A stretch of 64,000 nucleotides of DNA from JAODBQ01 sp038213195. GTDB lineage: Bacteria > Actinomycetota > Acidimicrobiia > Acidimicrobiales > Ilumatobacteraceae. The translations under genes were made by a program, and so were the position numbers. The stretch spans positions 10,758-74,757 of the forward strand of contig JBBQTN010000001.1 of the NCBI GenBank assembly GCA_038213195.1, in the 5' to 3' direction. The notes beneath the pieces are model-generated. The model was not told the DNA's origin and searched no databases. It was given only the letters and a program-made list of their open reading frames with translations. Positions 33,787-42,886 of this stretch are shown here, piece after piece. Numbering within the stretch: the stretch's first letter is position 1; the number at the start of each line of letters is the position of its first letter.

Positions 33787-35045
33787 CAAGCGGCAGGAAC
33801 AGCCTCAGGGTCGCGCGGTCTGCGGCCGCAGTCGCCGCGCTCGCGCTCGGTGCGTGCAGCAGCCACGGGAGGGACTCGACTGCGGCGCCGGCGGCGACGA
33901 GCCACGCCGCGACGAGCGCGCCGACGACGCCGCCGGGCAAAGCAGCTCCGCCGCCAACTGCCGATGGCACGCCGCCGCCGGGCGACGAGCCCATCACTGC
34001 CCCGGACGACTCAGAGCACTCGACCGGCTCCGCGGACTCGGCCGGCTCCTCGGGCTCGATCGGGGCCACCGGGGCGACCGGGGCGACCGGATCGACCGGA
34101 TCGACCGGATCGACAGCGAACGGACCGGCCGCGACGATGCCGGATCGGGGCGAGCACCTGACCTGCCCCGATCCGACGGTCACCGTGTCCGATGCCGACG
34201 GGTTGACCAAGGCGCTCGCCGCCGCCGCGCCGGGTGACGTGATCCGGCTCGCCGCCGGAACGTACGCGGGCCGCTTCGTCGGGCGCGCCGCCGCCACCGT
34301 CGACCACCCGATCTTCGTCTGCGGTCCCCGCGACGCGGTGATCGACGCCGGGGGCGTGCGCGGCGGCTACGCGTGGCATCTCGACGGGGCCACGGGCTGG
34401 CGGCTGCTCGGCTTCACGGTGCGCAACGCCCAGAAGGGGGTGGTCGTCGACCGTGGCGTCGACGACATCGTCGAAGGGCTGCTGGTCGAGCAGATCGGCG
34501 ACGAAGCCATCCACCTGCGCACGTTCAGCACCGACGACATCGTGCGTGGCAACGTGATCCACGACACCGGCAAGCGCCGTGACAAGTTCGGCGAGGGTGT
34601 CTACGTCGGGAGTGCCACCAGCAACTGGTGCACCTACGCCGGGTGCGACCCCGATCGCAGCGACCGCAACCTGGTCGAGGGCAACACGATCTCGGCGACG
34701 ACCGCGGAGAGCGTCGACCTCAAGGAGGGTTCGGCGAACGGCGTCGTTCGTGACAACACGTTCGACGGCAGCGCGTTGACCGGCGCCGACTCGTGGGTCG
34801 ACGCCAAGGGCAACGACTGGCTGATCGAGGGCAACGTCGGCACCAACTCGCCGATGGACGGCTTCCAGATGCACCACATCCTCGATGGCTGGGGCACCGG
34901 CAACGTCTTGCGCAACAACACCGCCACGGTCAACGGCAAAGGCCATGGCTTCGCCGTGACCAACACCAGCGGCAACGTGATCTCCTGCGACAACCGGGTG
35001 GCCGGCGCCGCCGCCGGTTTCGCCGACGTCGACTGCACGCTGTGA
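33783..35045 (+). CDS. Exported beta-helix lipoprotein with collagen-like linker
   Basis: 420 aa. Signal with lipobox ALALGAC (Cys about 25), a long Thr/Pro/Ser/Asp linker including six Gly-X-X triplets (GATGATGATGSTGSTGST, about 94-111), then a right-handed parallel beta-helix domain (about 140-420) with recurrent V-x-G-N-x-I/T rungs. Such domains bind or cleave polysaccharides, but I see no catalytic signature. ATG overlaps the GerMN lipoprotein stop (ATGA), tying it to the two-component operon. Confidence 0.78.
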   Translation: MTSGRNSLRVARSAAAVAALALGACSSHGRDSTAAPAATSHAATSAPTTPPGKAAPPPTADGTPPPGDEPITAPDDSEHSTGSADSAGSSGSIGATGATGATGSTGSTGSTANGPAATMPDRGEHLTCPDPTVTVSDADGLTKALAAAAPGDVIRLAAGTYAGRFVGRAAATVDHPIFVCGPRDAVIDAGGVRGGYAWHLDGATGWRLLGFTVRNAQKGVVVDRGVDDIVEGLLVEQIGDEAIHLRTFSTDDIVRGNVIHDTGKRRDKFGEGVYVGSATSNWCTYAGCDPDRSDRNLVEGNTISATTAESVDLKEGSANGVVRDNTFDGSALTGADSWVDAKGNDWLIEGNVGTNSPMDGFQMHHILDGWGTGNVLRNNTATVNGKGHGFAVTNTSGNVISCDNRVAGAAAGFADVDCTL

Positions 35046-35060
35046 CGAGCCGTTGACCGG

Positions 35061-36092
35061 TCAGCCGAAGAAGATCTCGGCGACCTCGTAGAGGCTCATG
35101 TCGACCGGTCTTGTCTTGCCGACAGTGTCGGTCAGCGGCGCCATGATCACCTCGCCGCCGCGTAGCGCCGCCATGAACCCCCACTTGCCGTCGTGCACCC
35201 CGTCGATCGCGGCGACGCCGTAGCGCGTCGACAGCACGCGGTCGAACGCGGTGGGCGTGCCCCCACGCTGGACGTGGCCGAGCATCACGACGCGCACCTC
35301 GAACCCGGTGCGATCCTCGATCGCGTGGGCGATGGTGTCGGCCATCCCGCCGAGGCGCACGTGGCCGAACTGGTCGTAGATCTTCTCGCGCGCCTCCATC
35401 GTCCCCTCCGCCGGCTCGCAGCCTTCTGCGACGACGACGATCGATGCGTAGCGACCGCGCTCGTGGCGGCGGCGCAGCAGGGTGCAGATCGCGTCGATGT
35501 CGAACGGCCGCTCCGGGATGAGGATCGCGGTCGCTCCCCCTGCGATGCCGGCGTGCGTGGCGATCCACCCCGAGTGCCGTCCCATCACCTCGACGACCAT
35601 CACCCGGTCGTGGCTCTCGGCCGTCGTGTGCAGGCGGTCGATCGCGTCCGTGGCGATCTGCACTGCAGTGGTGAACCCGAACGTGACCTCCGTCCCGACG
35701 ATGTCGTTGTCGATCGTCTTCGGCACGCCGACGATCGGCAGGTCGAAGTCTGCGTGCAGCTCGGCGGCGACCGACAACGACCCGTTGCCGCCGATCACGA
35801 TCAACGCGTCGAGGTCCATCTCGGTGAACGTCGCGGCGACCTGCTCGGCCCCGCCCGGTGTGTCGTACGGGCTGCCGCGGCGGGTGCCGAGCAGCGTGCC
35901 CCCACGCGGCAGCATGCCGCGCAGCGAGCGCACGTCGAGCGGCATCGTGCGTCGCTCGCGCACCCCGTCCCACGCGTCGAGGAACCCGATCACCTCGTCC
36001 GCGTAGACCATCTCGCCCTTGCGGACGATCGCCCTGATGACGGCGTTGAGCCCGGGACAATCGCCGCCGCCTGTCAGAATGCCTACTCGCAC
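35061..36092 (-). CDS. pfkA: 6-phosphofructokinase (group III-like)
   Basis: 343 aa. ILTGGGDCPGLNAVIR, GGNGSLSV (101-108), PKTIDNDIVGTEVTFGF (124-140) and MGRHSGWIA identify the PFKA family. Gly at position 104 is associated with ATP use, while Lys at 125 (PKTIDND) is shared with PPi-dependent and group III enzymes; this Gly/Lys combination is known from actinobacterial ATP-PFKs. Phosphoryl donor is thus probably ATP. GTG start with TACCCT 8 nt upstream. It is convergent with the beta-helix gene with only 15 nt between stops. Confidence 0.92.
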   Translation of the reverse strand: MRVGILTGGGDCPGLNAVIRAIVRKGEMVYADEVIGFLDAWDGVRERRTMPLDVRSLRGMLPRGGTLLGTRRGSPYDTPGGAEQVAATFTEMDLDALIVIGGNGSLSVAAELHADFDLPIVGVPKTIDNDIVGTEVTFGFTTAVQIATDAIDRLHTTAESHDRVMVVEVMGRHSGWIATHAGIAGGATAILIPERPFDIDAICTLLRRRHERGRYASIVVVAEGCEPAEGTMEAREKIYDQFGHVRLGGMADTIAHAIEDRTGFEVRVVMLGHVQRGGTPTAFDRVLSTRYGVAAIDGVHDGKWGFMAALRGGEVIMAPLTDTVGKTRPVDMSLYEVAEIFFG

Positions 36093-36100
36093 GCGGCGCC

Positions 36101-36106
36101 AGGGTA
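36101..36106 (-). promoter_or_regulatory. -10 element of a leaderless pfkA promoter
   Basis: TACCCT, 8 nt before the GTG. Confidence 0.45.
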
Positions 36107-36171
36107 GGCGATCGCCGAGCCAGCGCTGACGAGATCAACGCGTACCACCGACAGGCAGGAGCAGAACACAG

Positions 36172-36549
36172 ATGGCGTGGGATTCATCGAGGCCGGTGCC
36201 GTGGGGCCGGCTGATGCGCGAGGCGGCGATCTTCCTCGTCCTCGGCACGATCATCTTCGCCCTCGTCATCAAGCACTCCAAGGCGGCGAGCTACGTCGGG
36301 CTGGTCGCCGGGATGTTCCTGTTCATCGGGTTCTCGGCGGTGCTCGCCAAGTTCGGCTACAGCCGGCAGTCGATGAAGGACCTGCGCGCCGCGCAGGCGG
36401 CTCGGCCGCGCACGCCACGGCGCCCACGTCGGGGCAGGCCGGCGGCGACGAAGAGCGCGGCGAGCGTGGCGGCGACGCGCACCAGACCGGCGCCGACGCG
36501 GCGCACGAGCACGGGGCCTTCGCAACGACCGAACCGCAAGCGCCGCTAG
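36172..36549 (+). CDS. Small membrane protein with basic tail, unrecognised
   Basis: 125 aa. Two membrane helices (about 15-35 and 39-60) and a roughly 55-residue Arg/Pro/Thr-rich tail that probably sits in the cytoplasm. An AGGAG-like site lies upstream of the ATG. Its TAG overlaps the glycerol kinase GTG by one base (TAGTG). Function unknown. Confidence 0.6.
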   Translation: MAWDSSRPVPWGRLMREAAIFLVLGTIIFALVIKHSKAASYVGLVAGMFLFIGFSAVLAKFGYSRQSMKDLRAAQAARPRTPRRPRRGRPAATKSAASVAATRTRPAPTRRTSTGPSQRPNRKRR

Positions 36550-38066
36550 TGGGGAGCGAGCAGGGCGGCCCGCCGCCGGAGTCTGCAGGCCGCTGTGTGG
36601 TCGCCATCGACGCCGGCACGACGAGCGTTCGCAGCCGCGCCATCTTTCCGGGCGACCCGGCCGCGACCGTCTCCGCCTCTCGCGAGTTCGCCCAGCACTA
36701 CCCGCAGCCCGGATGGGTCGAGCACGATGCGGCCGAGATCTGGGACGTCGCCCGTTCGACGCTGTCCGATGTCGTGCAGCGCGTCGGCGCCGAGCGGGTG
36801 GCGGCGATCGGGATCACCAACCAACGCGAGACGGTCCTCGCCTGGGACCGCACGACGGGCCAGCCGTACGGGACTGCGATCGTCTGGCAGGACCGGCGCA
36901 CGGCCACACGCTGCGAGCAGCTCGAAGCCGCCGGTGAGCTGGCGCGGGTACGCCGCGTCACCGGGCTCGTGCTCGACCCGTACTTCTCCGCCTCGAAGCT
37001 GGAGTGGCTGCTGACCCACCGCGACATCCCCATCGACGACCGGCTCGCGGTCGGCACGATCGACAGCTGGTTGATCTGGAACCTGACCGGGGGCGAGGTG
37101 CACGCCACCGACCCGTCCAACGCCAGCCGCACGATGCTGTTCGACATCACCACCCTCGCCTGGTCGGCGGAGCTGTGCGCGCTGTTCGGCGTGCCGCAGT
37201 CCGTGCTCCCGGCGGTGCACCCGTCCAGCGGGCGCTTCGGCATCACCACCGATCGCTGCGGGGCACCGGCCGGCATCCCGATCTCGGGCGTCGCCGGCGA
37301 TCAGCAGGCGGCGCTGTTCGGGCAGGCGTGCACCGAACCCGGGATGGCCAAGAACACCTACGGCACCGGAAGCTTCGTGCTGCTCAACGTCGGTCCGACC
37401 TGCCCGCCGCCGGCGGAGGGGATGCTCACGTCGGTCGCGTGGACCCTCGCCGACGGAACCGTCGCCTACGCGTTGGAAGGTTCGATCTTCGTCACGGGGG
37501 CGGCCGTGCAGTGGTTGCGCGACGAGCTGCAGATCATCGATGCCGCGGCCGACACCGAAGCGCTGGCCAGCACCGTCGCCGACAGTGGTGGGGTGTGCAT
37601 CGTGCCGGCGTTCACCGGGCTCGGCAGCCCGTGGTGGGACCCACACGCCCGCGGCACGATCATCGGGATCACCCGCGGCACGACCCGCGCCGACATCGCC
37701 CGCGCTGTGGTCGAGTCGATGGCGTTCCAGACCCGCGACGCGGTCGATGCCATGGTCGCCGCGGCCGGGACGCAGATCGCCGACCTGCGCGTGGACGGCG
37801 GCGCGTCGGCGATGGACACGATGCTCCAGTTCCAGGCCGACCAGCTCGGCGTCACCGTGCGCCGGCCGCGCGACCACGAGACCACGGCGCTCGGCGCCGC
37901 CTACCTCGCCGGGCTCGCCGAGGGTCTGTGGCCGTCGCTGGACGCGCTCGCCGCCGAGTGGGCGCTCGACGCGGTGTTCGAGCCGAACCCCGACCGCACC
38001 GCGGCCGACGCCGCCCATGCCACCTGGCTGCGCGCCGTCGAGCGCAGTCGTGGCTGGTCGATCTGA
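36549..38066 (+). CDS. glpK: Glycerol kinase
   Basis: 505 aa from GTG. FGGY family with glycerol-kinase-specific motifs: AIDAGTTSVRSRAI, GITNQRETVLAWDR, WQDRRTA, DSWLIWNLTGG, HATDPSNASRTMLFD, GVAGDQQAALFGQ, GTGSFVLLNVG and the C-terminal HETTALGAAYLAGLA. It phosphorylates glycerol to sn-glycerol-3-phosphate. No facilitator gene adjoins it. A second FGGY kinase lies at 59 kb beside glpD. Confidence 0.94.
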   Translation: MGSEQGGPPPESAGRCVVAIDAGTTSVRSRAIFPGDPAATVSASREFAQHYPQPGWVEHDAAEIWDVARSTLSDVVQRVGAERVAAIGITNQRETVLAWDRTTGQPYGTAIVWQDRRTATRCEQLEAAGELARVRRVTGLVLDPYFSASKLEWLLTHRDIPIDDRLAVGTIDSWLIWNLTGGEVHATDPSNASRTMLFDITTLAWSAELCALFGVPQSVLPAVHPSSGRFGITTDRCGAPAGIPISGVAGDQQAALFGQACTEPGMAKNTYGTGSFVLLNVGPTCPPPAEGMLTSVAWTLADGTVAYALEGSIFVTGAAVQWLRDELQIIDAAADTEALASTVADSGGVCIVPAFTGLGSPWWDPHARGTIIGITRGTTRADIARAVVESMAFQTRDAVDAMVAAAGTQIADLRVDGGASAMDTMLQFQADQLGVTVRRPRDHETTALGAAYLAGLAEGLWPSLDALAAEWALDAVFEPNPDRTAADAAHATWLRAVERSRGWSI

Positions 38067-38109
38067 CGCGCCGTCCGTCAATGCCGCCCCCCGGCCCTGC
38101 GGCGGCACG

Positions 38110-38115
38110 TAGCCT
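38110..38115 (+). promoter_or_regulatory. -10 element of a leaderless ABC transporter promoter
   Basis: TAGCCT, 7 nt before ATG 38123; same arrangement as divIVA, the acyl-CoA dehydrogenase and rnpB. Confidence 0.5.
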
Positions 38116-38122
38116 CCGAGCG

Positions 38123-39130
38123 ATGGTCGATCGGAGCCCGCGCGAGCCGGTGATCCGGGTGCGCGAGCTGCGCAAGGTCTACGTCGTGCCCGAGCGCGAG
38201 GCCGGTTTGCGAGCATCGCTGCGCAGCCTGGTCAAGCGTTCCACCCGTGACGTCGTCGCCGTCGGCGGGGTCAGCTTCGACATCGCGGCCGGCGAGGTGG
38301 TCGGGTTCCTCGGGCCCAACGGCGCCGGCAAGACCACGACGCTGAAGATGCTCTCCGGACTGCTGCACCCCACCGACGGCGAGGTGCGCGTCCTCGGCCA
38401 CCAGCCGTTCGACCGGGAGCGGGAGTACCTGCGCCGGATGACGCTGGTGATGGGCAACCGCAACCAGCTGCAATGGGACCTGCCGGTGTTCGACAGCTTC
38501 GAGCTGACCAGGGCCATCTACCGGCTCGGCGCAGCGGACTTCCTCGCCCAGCGCGACGAGCTGATCGAGCTGCTCGATCTCGCGTCGATCGTCACCAAGC
38601 CGGTGCGCAACCTCAGCCTCGGCGAGCGGATGAAGGCGGAGATCGCCAACTCGCTGCTGCACCGTCCTGCTGTGCTGTTCCTCGACGAGCCGACGCTCGG
38701 GCTGGACGTGACGATGCAGAAGCGGATCCGTGGCTTCCTCGCCGACTACAACCGCCGCACCGGCGCGACGATCCTGCTGACCAGCCACTACATGGCCGAC
38801 GTCGAGGCGCTGTGCAAGCGGGTCGTGGTGATCCACCACGGTCGCATCCTCTTCGACGGCGACCTCGCCGCGCTCGGGACCCGCTTCGCGTCGCAACGGA
38901 CGCTGGTCGTCACCCTCGAGGCGCCTGCCGACCTGTCCCGCTATGGCGATGTGATCGACGTCAGCGATCCCGTCGTCACGTTGCGCGTCGAGCGGCGAGC
39001 CACCGCCGCGGTGACCGCCCGCCTGCTGGCAGAGCAGCAGGTCACCGACCTCACCGTCGAGGACACACCGATCGAGGACGTCATCGAGCTCGTCTTCGCG
39101 AGCGGCGACGAACCGGTCCCCCGCCCATGA
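38123..39130 (+). CDS. ABC exporter ATP-binding protein (COG4586 type)
   Basis: 335 aa. Walker A FLGPNGAGKTTTLKML, signature NLSLGERMKAEIANSLL, Walker B AVLFLDEPTLGLDVTMQKRI and H-loop LLTSHYMADVEAL. N-terminal extension about 45 aa and a C-terminal domain of about 90 aa are typical of the COG4586-4587-3694 system. The two permeases follow directly. Substrate unknown; related systems have been linked to drug or viologen export. Confidence 0.92.
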   Translation: MVDRSPREPVIRVRELRKVYVVPEREAGLRASLRSLVKRSTRDVVAVGGVSFDIAAGEVVGFLGPNGAGKTTTLKMLSGLLHPTDGEVRVLGHQPFDREREYLRRMTLVMGNRNQLQWDLPVFDSFELTRAIYRLGAADFLAQRDELIELLDLASIVTKPVRNLSLGERMKAEIANSLLHRPAVLFLDEPTLGLDVTMQKRIRGFLADYNRRTGATILLTSHYMADVEALCKRVVVIHHGRILFDGDLAALGTRFASQRTLVVTLEAPADLSRYGDVIDVSDPVVTLRVERRATAAVTARLLAEQQVTDLTVEDTPIEDVIELVFASGDEPVPRP

Positions 39131-39990
39131 CGCTCGCCGCGCCAGCGGCCACCGTCGCCGACGACAGCCCTGCGCAGATAGGCGCGCTGCGCGCCTACGC
39201 CCACCTGTACTGGACGCTCGCCCGCCAGGGGATGCTGACGCAGTTCCAGTACCGCGCCGCGAACTACTTCTCGATGATCGGCCTGGTCGTCGAGCCGCTC
39301 GTTTACCTCGTCGTGTGGTCGACGATCGCCCGACAATCGGGCGGTTCCGTCGGCGGCTACACGCCCGCCGGGTTCGCCGCGTACTACATCGCCTGGACGC
39401 TCGTGCGGAACATGAACATCGCCTTCACCCCCGCGGGCTGGGAGGAGCGGATCCGCGAGGGCACGATGTCGTTCCACCTCGTGCGCCCGATGCACCCGGT
39501 GCACTACGACATCGGGTCGTTCGCCGGGTGGAAGATCGTGGTGATCGTGCTGTGGATCCCGATCGCGATCGTCCTCTCGCTGATCTTCCACCCGTCGCTG
39601 CAGACGAGCATCGAGCAGGGCGTCGTGTTCTTCGTCGCGATCTGGCTGGCGTTCGTACTGCGCTCGCTGCTGCTGTGGTCGCTGGGGATGATCACGTTCT
39701 GGACGACCCGGGCGACCGCGCTGTTCGAGGTCTACTTCTACAGCGAGCTACTGCTGTCGGGCCGCGTGCTCCCGTTGACCCTGCTGCCGCGCTGGGCGCG
39801 CACGGTCGGCGACTTCCTGCCGTTCCGCTGGGGCTTCGGCTACCCGATCACGGCCCTCGTCGGCCCGATCACCCGCGCCCAGCTGTACCTCGGGCTGCTC
39901 GCCCAGCTGGCGTGGATCGCCGGCGCGGCGCTCATCGTCGCTGTCGTCTGGCGGCGTGCGGTCAAGCACTTCACGGCGGTCAGCGGATGA
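39127..39990 (+). CDS. ABC-2 type permease, first subunit (COG4587 type)
   Basis: 287 aa, about six membrane helices after a 30-aa N-terminus. Family features: QFQYRAANYFSMIGLVVEPL, YYIAWTLVRNMNIAFTPAGW, EERIREGTMSFHLVRPMHP. ATG overlaps the ATPase stop (ATGA). It forms the membrane channel with the next permease. Confidence 0.9.
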   Translation: MTLAAPAATVADDSPAQIGALRAYAHLYWTLARQGMLTQFQYRAANYFSMIGLVVEPLVYLVVWSTIARQSGGSVGGYTPAGFAAYYIAWTLVRNMNIAFTPAGWEERIREGTMSFHLVRPMHPVHYDIGSFAGWKIVVIVLWIPIAIVLSLIFHPSLQTSIEQGVVFFVAIWLAFVLRSLLLWSLGMITFWTTRATALFEVYFYSELLLSGRVLPLTLLPRWARTVGDFLPFRWGFGYPITALVGPITRAQLYLGLLAQLAWIAGAALIVAVVWRRAVKHFTAVSG

Positions 39991-40061
39991 GTGGCCCGGC
40001 GTCAAGCGTTCGTCGTGGCGAGTTGCTGATCCGCATGCCGCCGAAGGCGTTCCCCGGATGA
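39987..40061 (+). other. Micro-ORF bridge between the two ABC permeases (24 aa)
   Basis: ATG overlaps the first permease TGA (ATGA). The 24-aa product begins MSGPASSVRRGELLI and ends KAFPG. Its TGA overlaps the second permease ATG (ATGA). Confidence 0.5.
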
Positions 40062-40834
40062 GGTTGGCCCTGCTGTTCCTGCGCATCGGGGTGATGAACG
40101 AGATGCAGTACCGGGCCAACTTCTTCGTCCAGCTGGTGCAATCAGTGGCCGTCACCGGGTCCGGGCTGGTCGTGCTCGCGCTCGTCTACTCGCACACCGC
40201 CGATCTCGGGGGGTGGACCCATCCGCAGCTGATCGCGATCATGGGCGTGTTCACGATCGTGCTCGGCCTGATCGGGTTCGTGATCGAGCCGAACATGAAC
40301 CGCCTCGGCGACGACGTGCGCCAGGGCACCCTCGACCTGATCCTCACCAAGCCGGCCGACGCCCAACTGCTGATCAGCGTGCGTGAGTTCCGACTGTGGA
40401 GCCTCACCGACGTGCTCGTCGGGCTGTGCGTGCTGATCTACGGCGTCGCCCGGTTCGAGACGTCGGTCGGGCTGGTCGAGGCCGCCGGTTTCGTGGTCAC
40501 GCTCGCCGCGGGGTCGGTGATGATCTACTGCTTCTGGCTGCTGCTGACCACGGGCGCGTTCTGGTTCGTGCGGATGGAGATGGTCCAGGAGATGTTCACC
40601 GGGTTGTACCGCGCCGGCCAGTACCCGGTCGGCATCTACCCCGGCTGGCTGCGCTACTCGCTGACGTACGTCGCCCCGCTGGCGTTCGCGATCACGGTGC
40701 CGGTCGAGGCACTGACCGGCCGGTTGACCTGGTTGCGGGTCGGTGTCGCGCTCGGCTTCATGGTCGTGCTGGCGACCGTCACCCGCGTAGTCTGGCGTGC
40801 AGGGCTGCGCCGCTACTCAGGCGCTTCGGCCTGA
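40058..40834 (+). CDS. ABC-2 type permease, second subunit (COG3694 type)
   Basis: 258 aa, six membrane helices. MRLALLFLRIGVMNEMQYR start, DDVRQGTLDLILTKPADAQL and YPVGIYPGWLRYSLTYVAPLA are typical of the family. The start lies on the stop of the 24-codon micro-ORF; a longer open frame upstream is rejected. It completes the three-gene exporter. Confidence 0.9.
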   Translation: MRLALLFLRIGVMNEMQYRANFFVQLVQSVAVTGSGLVVLALVYSHTADLGGWTHPQLIAIMGVFTIVLGLIGFVIEPNMNRLGDDVRQGTLDLILTKPADAQLLISVREFRLWSLTDVLVGLCVLIYGVARFETSVGLVEAAGFVVTLAAGSVMIYCFWLLLTTGAFWFVRMEMVQEMFTGLYRAGQYPVGIYPGWLRYSLTYVAPLAFAITVPVEALTGRLTWLRVGVALGFMVVLATVTRVVWRAGLRRYSGASA

Positions 40835-40891
40835 CCCCTGACCCGATCCGGCGTTCGTCCGGTGGCCCCGGCGGCCCGGTCAGTCGGCCCG

Positions 40892-41509
40892 TCACAGACC
40901 GCTGAGGATCCGGCACAGCAGCGTCAGCTCCTGGCGTTCACGGGCGTGGAACGGGCGACCCCTGCGGCCGCTGGCGACGGCTGCGCCGACGGGGTCGAGG
41001 TAGGACCAGGCGATGTCGCCGGGCGCGCTCTCCACCGAACCGTCGAGGTGCCTGCTGCCGGCGAAGAACGCGCCGAGCCAGCCGAGGTCGGGCGGCGAGC
41101 CGCTGACCGAGAGCACGGCGCCGTCGGCCAGGCTGACGATCGCGCACCAGTCACCGTCGACCAGGTCGAGCACCTCCGCGCAGAAGACGTCGTGACGTTC
41201 GCCGGCCGGCGTCTCGACGAGCCGGGCCGCGGTGCCCAGCGCAGCGATCGCCGCGTCGGGTCGGGACGTGTCGACACGACGGACGTCCTCGACGGCGACC
41301 CCGTCGACCTGACGGATCTCACCGACCAGCAGGTCGACCAACCCGGACTCGGGCAGGCTGACGGTCAACTCGTCGATCGCGCTGCCGCCACCGCGCTCGA
41401 GGATGTCGATGCCGATGACGTCGCCGCGCACCGCGCCGATCCGGCTGGCCACCTGCCCGAGGGCCCCGGGACGATCCGGCAGCCACACCCGTACGACGTA
41501 GGTCTCCAC
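40892..41509 (-). CDS. ACT-domain protein
   Basis: 205 aa. N-terminal ACT fold (about 1-75: YVVRVWLPDRPGALGQVASRIG onward), then a C-terminal domain of unknown type (SLADGAVLSVSGSPPDLG). ACT domains bind amino acids and control metabolic enzymes; this one has no fused enzyme, so it is probably a regulator. It lies downstream of an alanine-type aminotransferase on the same strand. GTG start with TACCGT 7 nt upstream. Confidence 0.78.
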   Translation of the reverse strand: METYVVRVWLPDRPGALGQVASRIGAVRGDVIGIDILERGGGSAIDELTVSLPESGLVDLLVGEIRQVDGVAVEDVRRVDTSRPDAAIAALGTAARLVETPAGERHDVFCAEVLDLVDGDWCAIVSLADGAVLSVSGSPPDLGWLGAFFAGSRHLDGSVESAPGDIAWSYLDPVGAAVASGRRGRPFHARERQELTLLCRILSGL

Positions 41510-41516
41510 GGCGGCG

Positions 41517-41522
41517 ACGGTA
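41517..41522 (-). promoter_or_regulatory. -10 element of a leaderless ACT gene promoter
   Basis: TACCGT, 7 nt before GTG 41509; sequence from here through the start codon is identical to the ROK kinase promoter at 22.3 kb. Confidence 0.5.
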
Positions 41523-41619
41523 CAAATGCGATGTTGCAGGGGCAGTTACCGCGACATGACGGCAGTGTGAACCCACGGTCGCTCACAGTGGTTGAGTCAC
41601 GGCGCGGTCGGCCGCTGTG

Positions 41620-42825
41620 TCAGCCGAGCTTGGTCAGGCCGCGCTTGAGGTTGCGCAGGCCCTGGGCGATGCGCTGCTCGTTCTCGATCAACGCGAAGCG
41701 GGCGAAGCCCTCCCCGCCCGGACCGAAGCCGACACCAGGGGACAGCGCGACGTCGCACTCGCGCACGACGTGCGAGCAGAACTCGACCGAGTCCATCTCG
41801 GCGTACGGCTCGGGGATCTGCGCCCACACGAACATCGAGCCCTTCGGCTTGGGGATGTCCCAACCCATCCGGCCGAGGCCGTCGACCAGCGCGTCGCGAC
41901 GGCTCTGGTAGATGCTGCACACCTCGGCCGGGTAATCGGGCGCCTCGTTCATCGTCACCGTCGCCGCGATCTGGATCGGCTGGAACACGCCGTAGTCGAG
42001 GTAGCTCTTCAGCTTGACCAGCGCCTGCACGACGTCGGCGTTGCCGACGAGGAAGGCACAACGCCAGCCCGCCATCGAGAAGCTCTTGGTCATCGAGTAC
42101 AGCTCGACGGCGCACTCCTTGGCGCCCTCGGCCTGGAGGATGCTCGGCGGCTCGTAGCCGTCGAAGCCCATGTCGGCGTAGGCGAAGTCGTGGACGACGA
42201 TCATCTCCCGCTCGCGGCAGAAGTCGACCACCCGCTGCATGAACGGCAGGTCGACGGTCGATCCGGTCGGGTTGTGCGGGAACGAGATCACCAGGACCCG
42301 TGGCTTGGGCCAGCCGACGTCGTAGGCGGTCGTCAGGCTGTCGAAGAAGTCGCCGGCGTAGTCGGTCTGCACCCGCGGGTCGGCCAGGCTGCGCATCGGC
42401 ACCTGGCGCAGATCGGCGCCGGCGAACAGCGGGCCGTAGATGTGGATCGGATAGCTCGGGCTGGGCACGATGGCCGCGTCGCCGCGGTCGAGGAGCACCC
42501 ACATCAGGTGGCTGAAGCCCTCCTTCGAGCCGATCGTGTTGGTGATCTCCAGCTCGGTGTCCAGCTCGACGCCCCACTTGCGCTGGTACAGCGCGGCCAC
42601 GGCTTCACGCAGCTTCGGCAGCCCCCTGCTCATCGAGTAGCGGTGGTTGCGCGCCAGATGGGCCGCCTCGGCGAGCTTGTCCACTGCGATCTGCGGCGAC
42701 GGCAGGTCGGGGTTGCCGAACCCGAGATCGATCACGTCCTTGCCGGCGCGCCGTGCCTCGATCTTCAACCCGTTGATGATCGTGAACACGTACGGGGGCA
42801 GGTTGGTGATCCGGCGGAAATCCAT
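41620..42825 (-). CDS. Class I aminotransferase, AlaC-like
   Basis: 401 aa from ATG 42825. NLPPYVFTIINGLKIEAR, LGFGNPDLPSP, SFPHNPTGSTVDL, HDFAYADMGFDGYEPPS and the PLP lysine in YSMTKSFSMAGWRCAF match the AlaC/alanine transaminase group. It probably interconverts pyruvate and alanine using glutamate, though related enzymes use other substrates. Leaderless: TAGCCT 8 nt upstream. Divergent from the pyrophosphatase gene. Confidence 0.88.
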   Translation of the reverse strand: MDFRRITNLPPYVFTIINGLKIEARRAGKDVIDLGFGNPDLPSPQIAVDKLAEAAHLARNHRYSMSRGLPKLREAVAALYQRKWGVELDTELEITNTIGSKEGFSHLMWVLLDRGDAAIVPSPSYPIHIYGPLFAGADLRQVPMRSLADPRVQTDYAGDFFDSLTTAYDVGWPKPRVLVISFPHNPTGSTVDLPFMQRVVDFCREREMIVVHDFAYADMGFDGYEPPSILQAEGAKECAVELYSMTKSFSMAGWRCAFLVGNADVVQALVKLKSYLDYGVFQPIQIAATVTMNEAPDYPAEVCSIYQSRRDALVDGLGRMGWDIPKPKGSMFVWAQIPEPYAEMDSVEFCSHVVRECDVALSPGVGFGPGGEGFARFALIENEQRIAQGLRNLKRGLTKLG

Positions 42826-42833
42826 CACGATCG

Positions 42834-42839
42834 AGGCTA
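42834..42839 (-). promoter_or_regulatory. -10 element of a leaderless aminotransferase promoter
   Basis: TAGCCT, 8 nt before ATG 42825. Confidence 0.45.
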
Positions 42840-42886
42840 GTTCGCGCACCCTGCCTGGAGTCGGCCGTTTCGTGGCAACATGCGCC

